The notes beneath the pieces are model-generated. The model ran no database searches, was not told the DNA's origin, and saw only the letters and a program-made list of their open reading frames with translations. The translations under genes were made by a program, and so were the position numbers. Shown piece by piece: positions 24,140 to 34,441 of a stretch of DNA of 64,000 nucleotides. The first letter of the stretch is position 1. Each line of letters starts with the position of its first letter. Source of the stretch: Sitta carolinensis (taxonomy: Eukaryota; Chordata; Aves; Passeriformes; Sittidae); contig CM063284.1 in NCBI GenBank assembly GCA_032173965.1, forward strand, positions 61,874,863 through 61,938,862, written 5' to 3'.

Positions 24140-24540
24140 AGTCAGAGCAATAAAAGTGAAGTGCATGGCTGCTGCCAGGCTTCTTTCTCGCTCCTTGGTG
24201 TTCTGGCTCCAGCATTCAAGCGATAGATTTAAATATAAAACAGATCATTAACGGCTGGCTCAACATCTGCTAATATTATTTTCCTTGCATTGTCTGTGCG
24301 TCTTTGTTTATCTCAGTGTGCTACTTTGTTTTTCCCCTCTTATAATAAGGATCATTCCTTTATTTTAAAGCGCTGCATCAATTTTCAATTGCTTGGGCTC
24401 TTGGAGCCTCCCACGCTTTGCCCACATGCATGCACCGCACGAAGAGGTGGAGAAACAAAGTGAATGCGAAGCGTGGGATGATTGTTGCATCAAAAAACAG
24501 TAATTAAGAATCTGTTAGAAAAATAACAACTGAGTTTAAT
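24140..24540. promoter_or_regulatory. Candidate non-coding regulatory element
   Basis: A repeat-free stretch with closely packed AT-rich and octamer/homeodomain-like motifs: TTTAAATATAAA near 24230, ATCATTAAC near 24244, TTTGTTTATCT (forkhead-like) near 24303, ATGCATGCA near 24425, and TAATTAAGAAT near 24501. It also holds an imperfect inverted repeat (24410-24421 with 24466-24477). TGCATCAA occurs twice (near 24374 and 24486). The look is that of an enhancer-type conserved element, but conservation is not visible from one genome. No coding frame fits. Confidence 0.28.
24410..24477. repeat. Imperfect inverted repeat, 12-base arms
   Basis: CCCACGCTTTGC at 24410-24421 is the reverse complement of GCGAAGCGTGGG at 24466-24477 apart from one base. 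The arms are separated by 44 bases. They carry two of the rare CpGs in this AT-rich neighbourhood, which argues against pure coincidence. It could be paired protein-binding sites or a hairpin. Confidence 0.6.
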
Positions 24541-27500
24541 AAGAGCTTAACTTAGCTGCGTGAGCTGGACAGAGAGAGACTCCTGGGCTGTCTCACAGAA
24601 ACCAAGCAGCTCGACTCCTCGGGAGTCTTTCAAGTGACATCGAAGTGGATTCATGGAACTCCAGTAAGAGGCATTGTTCTTGTTTCTATTGGAGTGATGA
24701 CTTGCCTTTTTCTTTAAAAAGAAATTATAATAACCAGCACTGTGACAAAAAGTCAAATAAAAAAAGTGAAAACTTTAGTATAAAATCTACCCTTATACTA
24801 AGATAGGTGATTTATATCCACTGAGTCCTGGCCAATTCTCAGTTAAGTCCCAAAGCCTCCTGTTATTATCCATATCTCTCTACCTCCCTACCATAGTGCA
24901 GATGATGCAATATGCAAAATCACCAGCTGTTCAAGTATTCATAAAGTACTTGCACTGAATGAATTGAGGATGGAGTGTACTTTTTTACCTTGAAATTCAT
25001 CTATATTTCTTTTGCCCCCACTCTCCCAACTTCATACCTCTCAAAGTTCATAACATTTATCCTGATGGAAAAGAACTAAGGAGAGAAATTAGATCTGTAA
25101 ACACCTACTGAGCATAACTTTCTGGGAAGCAGATGGACCTATAATATGTTATCATATGACTATTGCTGTCTTCTACTTAGAGCTGTTCAAGAGGACCTCA
25201 CTTACTTGTTCAAGACAAGTAAAGGAGTCTTTCAAGTGATCTATTATTTTTTTTTCCTCATAGGCAGAAGCGAAAGGACACTTTCCTCTTCCTAGACATC
25301 CCTAGGTTTTTACTACCTCAAGAAGTCTTTCACTGCATGAGAGGGTTTCTGGTTGTCCAGGGGAGTCCTTGATCCTGAAAGAACATGGAATCTCTACCGC
25401 TTTTAAAATGCTTTTAGTTCAGTAAATCCAAGGTCAGTATTTTATTGCTAGTCCCAAGGCCAGGAAGCACTGTATCTCCCTTCGTGCCCCTCACCTGGGC
25501 CTGAGACAGCAGTCTTAGGCTCCTGGCATGCTTACTCCCCCTATCTTGGGGCAAATGACAGAAGATGACTGTAAAGCATGGTCAAATTCCCCTTCTGTAC
25601 CATATGTGTTTTCAAAAGTCTCTTGTGCCTGTTTTAATCTTTAGAGCTTGCTGGGATTTTTCTGGGACTGGTAGCAATTACTGTGCATCTGCCTTAGGAG
25701 AAGTCTCCCACCAATGTAATAAAGACATGGACTGTTTAGTGTCACCCAGAGAACTCTGGACAGTCCTTGTCTATGGCAACACATTGCCATTTTTTTAGCG
25801 CTCTTAAATTTGTAAGAGGTGACAGTAGTATGTTAATGGTGACTCCATAGTGAGAAATGAAACCGTTCTGCCTTGGCATGACTAGTTCCTTTCTGCTACC
25901 TCTGTCATGATGAAATTTTATTTGGGAGTGTCACATTTCCAAGAGGTTTGATCAATAAAATGTTGCTGCCAGTTTTATGATGGCTGGTAGCAAGTTTAAG
26001 CCAGAGGAAGTGCAAGTTATATTATCCAGCATCTCAGGATGGTTGGGCTGGAGGAGCAATGGATTATTTGCAAAATCCATCACTGGTGTGACAAAATTTG
26101 GAGTTGTTTTTGGTGTTCACCCACACTTTGATTTAAGGAGGTCTTGCAAGACCCTCCTTGCTAGTAACTTAAATATGACCCCCTTACAGTGCAATGATAG
26201 GACAGATAGTAGCTACAGTAGTCTAGCAATGATAACTCAGTAGTCTGAAAAATTTCCTTTGGGCATCTCACACAAAAGCTGAAGCACATCATTCTCAGTA
26301 TTAAGCAATAATTTGAAATACTGCAGATCCAGATGCTGACTTCCCACTGAATTCATTGTAAATCACATGCATTTGTACTGTCTAAGTCTGGGCAAACAGC
26401 TCTGACCCGAGGAAACAAGTTATGCTCAAGTCTGCATAAACAAACCCACACACCAAGCTTATTTCATGAGGCAAAAGTGCCCTTCTAAACACAGGTGGGG
26501 AGATCATACTGTTGACTTCCCTGAATGAAGACCGAAAAGGCTGTGCTTCATTGTTGTGGAAAGCCAGAATGCCTTCACTACAGTCCTTCACCCATCATCC
26601 ACCTGGTTGGTGTTCCGTGGTTTGCATTCATACAAAAAGTCATCATGAGTCAGGGTCACAGTTTCCTCACCAGCAACTTACAAAGTACCTGGCATGCATT
26701 TGGAAAACGCATGGAAGTGGAGAAAGTTCATCGCTCCCATGAACTCGCTGTTGCAGGAGGATCATCAGAAATCAGGTGGATCTCAAGATGTTGTAGCCCA
26801 TCACCAGCCTGAGCAGACTCCATGAAAGAACCTAAACGAAGGTTTCCCATCTGCTCCAGGCCTGGAAGCTGTTTCACTGCATGAAAAAAACCAAAAAACT
26901 GAGGACATGACACCATTTTGTTTCTCTGCTTATACAGTGATTCTCTCTTTTTTTAAATAAACTTTTGACTTCTGTCCAAATGCAGTATCTGGGAGGAAAA
27001 AGAAAACTCAAACTGCTTGCAAGCACATGAAATAGGTGACAAATAGATTCAGTCTGCATTATATTATATGGTAACTGAACTTGCACAAATCATAACTTTC
27101 CAGTCTTTCATTAAACTAGTGGGACTGAGCTTTAGCATACATTTTTTAAAAGACTAGTAGTAATTTAGCTATGATGAGAAATGGATCACCCACACCAAAT
27201 TTGTTCTGGTTCACCACAGTCCAACTTCTTATGTGTCACTTGTTGATAATTTTTCAGAAACCAACCTGGAATACTACCTGAACATCTGAATAAAGCATCT
27301 GCTCCCAAAACATGTGAAGGGCTTCAGCATGCAAATAATTGAGAGCTCCTGCACAAAGAATTTCAAAGGCCCTAATTCTTCCCACTGCTTTGAACTGAGG
27401 TTGTATGTCCCAGATTGCTCCCATCTGTAGGTCTTGCTGAGAGAGCTCCCATAAAGCAGGTGCCTGTTGGACAAGCTCTCATGGCTTTTCATGAAAGCAC

Positions 27501-30500
27501 CTTTTGTCATTGTAGAAAATAATTTTAGAGAAAATTATTGATGTAGGAGAAAAAAATTTCTTTACTGTAGCTACCAGCCGTGTAGATGGAGAAGGTTAAG
27601 CAAAAAACCTCATGAAGGTTTCCTGAAAATTTGAGCCTGTTATATCCACACATTTTTTACAGGGAAGCAGACACTTGCTCTGAGCTCTCACTGTTCTTAT
27701 ACAGACTTTTTCTCATCTGGGCAGATTCTATGAGGTTTGGCACCATACTGGTGGAGCCACATGTTTCCTGGCTGGCTTGGAGTGTGGTCAAATCAAGCTT
27801 GAGTCTGCCTGCAAAACACTGTGTAGACATAGCTTTTGGTGTGTTCCTGAGCCAGATGTAGAACTTTCCAGCATAAGGAATGTGAAATAGCAAGTTTTAT
27901 GACATCTGGTGGTGCAAAGGCTACACTAATACATATCCAAAATTACAATCTTGTTTTATGGGCAGCACTTATTTAGGGTCTTTATCTCCAATGCTTGAGA
28001 GTTTTCCTCACAGTTTGCATTTGCCTATTCAAAATATATTATGCCTTGCATGGATATGAATAAAACCAGTTGATTTGCAAGTGTAAATGAACTGCTCCTA
28101 ATATCTGGAAATAACAAGAAAAATGAAGAATCACAGAGAAGCTGATATTCTCGTGTTAAACAAAACAAAGAAAAAAAGTAGCAGCATATGTAATAGGGCT
28201 GTTTATTGTCCCCAAGTTATGAAATGTTTTCTTGACTGAGCAATGTCTCTGCCAAATGTCTCATGAAGAGCTTTGTTGTGACATAAGTTGAAGTCAGGGA
28301 AAATCCATATTGTTACAGGCATTTTGATCTGTCATGGACTGTCTGCAGAGTGACTGGACTGTGTTCTCTACAGTGAAGTACATATGTCAACGTCCACAAG
28401 TTAATGCAGACTAGGGAAGAAGCTAGATAATAAAAAAAGCTGTGAAAACTTTTGGGAAAGAAGCTGAGCAGGAAGAATCTGTATGTGATATCTCTGGGAC
28501 TAGTGGGCGCTCAGCAGCTCCAAAAAAACCAGACCACTGATGGTGGTTCTTAATACATTGACTTAGTTTCTGAGTTGGAGGCAGAAAAACAGAAGTTCTG
28601 GGAGGACCTGGCAGTCTGTTCTTGTTTGTCCTCCTTGAATGTGTGGCAGGAGACTTCTAAGCACATGCTAATCATATTGTAAGAGAGATTGGAGAGATAA
28701 ACAGAAGCATGAAGAGGTTGCTGAAACCTCCAATGTAATTTTTCTCTTCTCAAACAGTTGCTCATCGTTCACTTACTTTGGGCAGGACGTGGTGTAGTAT
28801 GGTGTGAACCCGACATGAAAAGCACATGAAGCCAGTCAGGAAGAGTTAGTTTTGCTATATTATATGTTCCTGGAAAGCCGTGATCATCCTGATGTAGAAG
28901 TGCCACTGCAGATACTTTTGGGATAGGCACCCAGGAAAATCCTGGGAATAGACCAGATGTACTCTCTTGTCCTAAAAGTGCTGTGTCATGTGAGCTCCAA
29001 TACCTCTCATCTTGCTGATTAAGTGTGAGTGAACAAAGAGTACCCCATCACCCCTCCCAAACTCAACAGCTGCTACTTGGAAGAGGCTTTTTTCCCCCAT
29101 AATTGGTATTAGATGATGATGATGCCACAGGCTTTGAAATATTGGAAGCCAGCACTGATCACGCTTACAGATAGCTGAACAATGCAGTGCAATGTAAACT
29201 AGGCAAACAAATCCATCTGGGTTGCCAGAGAAGGCAGAGAAAAGCTCTAATCTTCTAGAAGCAGCTGTTGGCCAAGCTGACATTGAAAGGCATTATTTTT
29301 AAAATGAAAGCTTCTGTGCGGGTGATGAAAGCTGCTGCATTTCTTGCTTTGGACTGGAAGTGCTTGTCAGTAGCCCAGACAGAGACCGGAATTATTGAAT
29401 GCTGCAGAGCAAGAGTGATAAGCAGGACCCTCTTCAGTGAGTAATGGATTCCTGTCCACTCTGGGACATAATGGGTTTTACCAGGAATATTTCCTTACTG
29501 GGGCAGGGTGGGAGCAGTGCTGAACCAGGGCAGGACAGCTGATGGTGCACCTGTGCTGGCTGAGAGGTTGTGGTACGCATCCTGCCTCAGATGCTCACCA
29601 GACTGAATAAAACAAGAGGCTGGTTTCCCCACCTTATTCCTCCTGGAGAAGACCCAAATAGAGAAGTCCTATGGGGGAGTTTACAGCCAGATTTATTAGA
29701 CCTGTATGAGTCCTAGAGTGGACCTTGTCAGGATGGTTAGTAGAGCAAAATCTTCCTTGGGTAGCTACAGCCTGTGGCAGAAAACAAGTAACGCCAGGAG
29801 TCTGGATGTGCCATTCCTGCGAACCAAGCTACATCAGTCAAAGCAGCTTTATTTCAGGACAAGTGAGTCAAACATAGGGGTTTTGTCAATATAATCTTAT
29901 AAAGGTAGAGGAAAAAGCCCCCAAAGCCTAAAATTATATGTCTGTACTGGCAAGTGTCTTTAGAAAAACAGTCTTAGTGCCCCAAAAAATTCAGTTTTAA
30001 AAGAAGTGAAAAAAGATAAAATAGAGGACAGCATTGTTAGGGTCAATAAATTGTGAGGTTTCATCTAGGGTGTGGGAAAATAGTTCAAATGTGGAGGAGC
30101 AAAGGAGATCTGTTCATACAGTGATCTCAGGAGGTTGGTGGTAGCTTACCAATGGCAGCAGCAGTGGGTGAAATAGTTGTAATTTGTACTGGTTTTAACA
30201 ATCTGTAATGCCTGAGGGATGCTACAAAGACACGTATTTTTCTTTTGTGCACTGTGACTGACAGAGAAATAAAAGCCACCCCTACCAGGATAAGTAGCAT
30301 CATTATCCATGCTGCAGACAGGGACACTGGACCCCAGAGGGGTATTTTCAGAGCTGTGAAGTCATGGCAGAGCTGTGTTGGTAGGGGCCGGGACCCAGGG
30401 CTCCTTCTCAGGGAAGAGACGGACACTGGAGGATGCTGTGCTGTGGTCTGCAATGAGCAGTTAGCAGTTCCCCTGGCACCTGGCAACCAGTGAAGGAGTA

Positions 30501-31599
30501 ATCTTGACTTAAGGCTTCTTGGCTTGAAGGCTGGAAGGAGGAGAATAACATCCAGGGTTAGCACTAAGCCCCCCTCTCTGAAAGCAAGATTTCCTTTGGG
30601 CATTGATGCTGGTGGTTGCTTGGCAGAGTAAATATGGGAGCAGAGGAGCGAGCAAAACGTCTCATTATCCAGTTTGTCAGAGAGTTGAAAGAATCTGACA
30701 GTGAGATTTACTTAGCTGCAAAGCCATATAGACCATATTGTCTATATACACTTTGTTTTCCTGTTAAACTCCATTTATAAGAGTGACAAGAAGACTAATA
30801 AAATATACTAAGAACAAGGATGGTAATTTAGCACTCAGAGAGTGAAAGAGGAGCTGTATCTGAGGAATGCCTATGCTGCTCTCATGTCTTCAAGCCATGC
30901 CTGAAGCACAGATATTTCTTCTGATGAGCTATGAGCGGGCACAGAAGGGTTTTTTATTATCTCTTTTTTCTTCTGGACAACATCTACTGCCTGTGTTCTG
31001 AGGCTTTTCATGTGAAGTTGTTGCCAGGCAGCTTTACAGAGAAAAGTTAAAAGGCTCAGTAGGTACTGTACTGTTCTGTGAGATGAAAACAGAAGCACCC
31101 CAGACTCAAAGGTTACTTTTGGAAGAGGTCTCTCCTCAGTTTGCGCTGGTTTGGGTGGCTTCCATCACAACCTTATCAGTCAAATTTGAGATGCCTTTTT
31201 TCTAAAACTGTTCACCAGCAGGCATGCACGGGTCTCTTCTGTCTATTATCTGCTTGGCAATGGCCAGTCGATGCACTGCACAGTCAGATACTACCTAAAA
31301 TAAGGTCAAAGCTTCAACCAAAATTTCAGCATCTTTGTTCTTTCATATTTGCTTTGGTCTTTTATTTTTCCGGCACAATAATTGAGGAAGAAAACGAAGC
31401 CATTTTTAATGAACCTTCTAAAAACTAATTCAATATTCTTATTTAAACATGTCAGTTTGAATTGTGAAAAGCAAGGGGTAAAAACACCAAAGAAATGAAA
31501 ACCCAAATCCAAAATATAGTTTTGTGGAATGACTCAGACTTGAGATTTATATAGTTATATTTTGGTGTCCAGAATTTTCCCTGAGATCAGCCTTTGTCT
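24541..31599. other. Long anonymous stretch, no gene seen
   Basis: About 7 kb without a defensible exon, RNA gene or transposon. The longest frame is 158 codons on the minus strand (30127-30603). It includes one hydrophobic stretch followed by basic residues but nothing recognisable, and is reported under findings only. The GC-richer part 29460-30600 gives longer chance frames. Everything else is short-frame, single-copy-looking DNA. Confidence 0.45.
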
Positions 31600-31800
31600 T
31601 AATAGCTCCTGCCCAGCGCTGCTATGTGAGGTGAGCTTGTGTGTGGTTAAACAGCTGCTGTACTCCGACCAGAGGTGGAAGCATTTCCATGATGGTCTGA
31701 AAAGAACTAGTGTACGGCATTTGTACAGCTCTTTGGGGATCTTTCTGGATGAAAGGCGCTATTATACGGGTAAGATCATTATCATTATCATGAAAAACCT
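31600..31800 (+). mobile_element. Ancient SINE/LINE tail (AmnSINE/L2/L3-like)
   Basis: The ending TTTGTACAGCTCTTTGGGGA, TCTTTCTGGATGAAAGGCGC, TATTATACGGGTAAG and a run of ATCATT repeats (31720-31795) follows the widely shared vertebrate retroposon tail 'gtaaagcgctttggatgaaaggcgctatataaat...attatt'. The upstream GAGGTGAGCTTGTGTGTGGT, CAGCTGCTG and CAGAGGTGGAAGCATTTCCA segment (31627-31690) probably belongs to the same element. The exact family (AmnSINE1, L2-type or other) cannot be settled here. The tail is unusually well kept for so old a family. Confidence 0.6.
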
Positions 31801-32085
31801 TCTCAAGGAAGCAATTCCACCTTCTGCTTCTGACACCTCATTTCTCTGTTGTCTCAGGAGCCTCTTTTGTATCTCCTAGGAGTGTCAGTTCACATCTTAA
31901 TCTCTTTGTATGTAATCTCATTACAGATAATCCCATTTGCTAGAGATGTCAGTTCTTCTCCACCATGTGAGGAAGGATTTCCACACCGCTCATTTTGTAA
32001 CTGAACCCAGCTACATTCACTGTACAAAACAGACTGGCTGTAGCTAGAATCTCTGTTAGGTTAGGCTTGCTGTGGGCAGGGAAAT

Positions 32086-32461
32086 GGAAGAAGGAAGGAA
32101 GAAAGTGTCGGAAGGAAGGAAGGAAGGAAGGAAGGAAGGAAGGAAGGAAGGAAGGAAGAAGGAAGGAAGGAAAGGAAGGAAGGAAGGAAGGAAGGAAGGA
32201 AGGAAGGAAGGAAGGAAGGAAGGAAGGAAGGAAGGAAGGAAGGAAGGAAGGAAGGAAGGAAGGAAGGAAGGAAGGAAGGAAGGAAGGAAGGAAGGAAGGA
32301 AGGAAGGAAGGAAGGAAGGAAGGAAGGAAGGAAGGAAGGAAGGAAGAGGCGAAGGAAGGGGGAAGGAAGGGCGGAAGGAAGGAAGAAGGGCGAAGGGCGG
32401 AAGGGCGGAAGGCGAAGGAAGGAAGGAAGGAAGGAAGGAAGGAAGGAAGGAAGGAAGGAAG
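32086..32461. repeat. Long (GGAA)n tetranucleotide microsatellite
   Basis: A purine-only tract on the + strand about 375 bases long. It has a nearly pure GGAA block of about 43 units (32174-32344), a variant section with GC insertions such as GGCGAAGG and GGGCGGAAGG (32346-32412), and a second pure block (32414-32460). The first 75 bases carry several interruptions, including AAAGTGTCGG. Tandem GGAA is the core binding motif of ETS-family transcription factors. Lys/Glu/Gly and Pro/Ser/Phe-rich frames over it are artefacts. Confidence 0.98.
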
Positions 32462-34396
32462 ACCTTTTTGCTACTAACATCCAATTATTTTTTCTCCATT
32501 TCATTGTTTATGTGAGAAATTTCCCCTTAAAAAAAAAATCTAAGTTTATAAAAAATGATGATAAAAGAAGTTTGAAAATTACTTTCACAACCATCCATCT
32601 TCAATCAGGTCTGCCTGGTAGAGGCAGATGCTCTGTGAGCTTTCCCCACTTTGATTCCTTTTAGTAACTCTTGTCAATTAAGGAGGGTGTAGTCTACTCT
32701 CAATTCATTAAATGCACCACAATTGTCAGTTAGTGACAGGCTCTGGGGAGGCCAGGACTAAGTAAACATAAGGGATAAATTATACAAGAAGAGCACAGTT
32801 TGGAGAAAAATAAGGCCCCCTTTACATAACATGTTTATTCTTAAATTCTTAAATAAACTACTATCATTGATGAAAGTCCAAACCCTTATATTTTTAAAGG
32901 GAAGAGTGGGATAAAAAAAAAAGCAGTCGCTCTCCTTTGACGGTTTGAAAAAAGAAAAGATGTTTGTACCACTCACTGACTGGCTAATGAATAATCAGAT
33001 TTCACAGCTTGAGTGCTGGGGTGGTAATTTGGTTGCACGCCATGCTCCAAATCCATGGAATAGTGCTTCATTAATGTGAAGACCTGTATAATCAAACAAT
33101 TAGCAGTCTCTCTGCTGCTAAAGCAGCTTTTCATCAGCATATATACTTCGTTGTAAGATGAGACTCAAATTACTGGATCTGACAGCAACTAGTCTTTTAC
33201 TAAATCACAGCAGTAGTAAAGTAGGGTGGACAGAACATTCATTTTTTAACCCATTTCTATATGTGCAGGAAGTTCATTCTATCCATGCCACATGCCATAT
33301 GTAACTATAGTCAAGAAGGTCATGACATTGTAGGTGAACTGAAATTGCACTTAAGTGAGTAAATCACAGATTAGATTTTTCTTTCAAGTGCCATAAATTG
33401 GCAGAGATATGTTGCTACTTCTCACTTCACCTAATTCTCACTTTGTTTATCTCCCAGGAAGGAAGAAGAGACTTCTACCCATATTCCAATACCTGAATGT
33501 CACCCCTGTCCCTTCATTGTAGGGGGTTTAACTCTACAGGCAGAAGGAAGTGCCACAAGTTTCAACTCTTTCTATATTTTGCATTTGTTAAGGCTCAAGG
33601 ACAATTGACTTCTGCTCTCCAGTTTATTTGCCAACATCACAGCTAGGGAAGAGGAGGTGGAAAAAGTGAAGATGGGTCCAGGGTGCAGCATTAATCTTCA
33701 CGTATGGATATGAGTCTCCTACATATTTTAAGCCCAGCAAACCCCAGTGCGTAAAGTCTCTTATGCCTTTAATCTCCATGCCAGCCTGGGATGTGGTTGG
33801 CACCTTCCAGGGGACAGAAACATAGATATGGGACTGAGCAACTGCTCGTGCACCTGCTGCCACCAGTCTGGTGGGCAATGGAGCTGTTTGTTGGAAGGAT
33901 GGGACAATGCATAGGATCAGAGTAAGCTAGAAAAGCATACTGAATTATAAAGTCATTTGTGCATGGATGCTTTGTAGAGCATTCTGTTCTTTAATTACAG
34001 ACAAAGTAAGGCTTAATATTTTTTATTTATGTACAGGCTACATGTCTTTTTTTTGTTTCCTTTCATACTGTCTTGATTTTTCTGAAATCAAGAGAGCATC
34101 AGTGGGTTTGTTTTGCTCTGTGGCCCAGCAGGTGCTAGCTGCTGAGTGCACTGGAAGCACCCAGTGAGTGTTTATGACGTTGGCAAAGATATCACACCAG
34201 AACCTTAGCTTGTGTGAGACAGCCCAGTGAAGTTCATTTGTGTCAGCTGAGACATTGATCCATTACATTAAAGATCAAATCAGCAATAGCTGATTTATGG
34301 CGAAAGCGTGCTGGACTGTTTTCATGAATGCAGTGTTTTATTTGATTTCCTTTTCTTTCCTGTTTGTCGAAAATAAACCCAAATCAACAAAAAACA
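32462..34396. other. Anonymous AT-rich DNA, no gene seen
   Basis: No supported feature. A 16-base sequence at 33061-33076 recurs at 37943-37958 (see findings). Open frames stay under 85 codons. Confidence 0.45.
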
Positions 34397-34441
34397 GGTG
34401 CCATACCTGCAGATGCTGTACCTGCAAGTGCTGTACCTGTT
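34397..34441. repeat. Short tandem repeat, three 15-base units
   Basis: The units are GGTGCCATACCTGCA, GATGCTGTACCTGCA and AGTGCTGTACCTGTT. They differ at a few positions, most between the first unit and the other two. A small + frame (34297-34482) reads through as a Cys-rich peptide, which reflects only the 15-base (five-codon) period. Confidence 0.85.

Noticed and set aside
32056..32515. Pro/Ser/Phe and Lys/Glu/Gly-rich frames of about 140 codons
   Set aside because: Artefact of the GGAA repeat.
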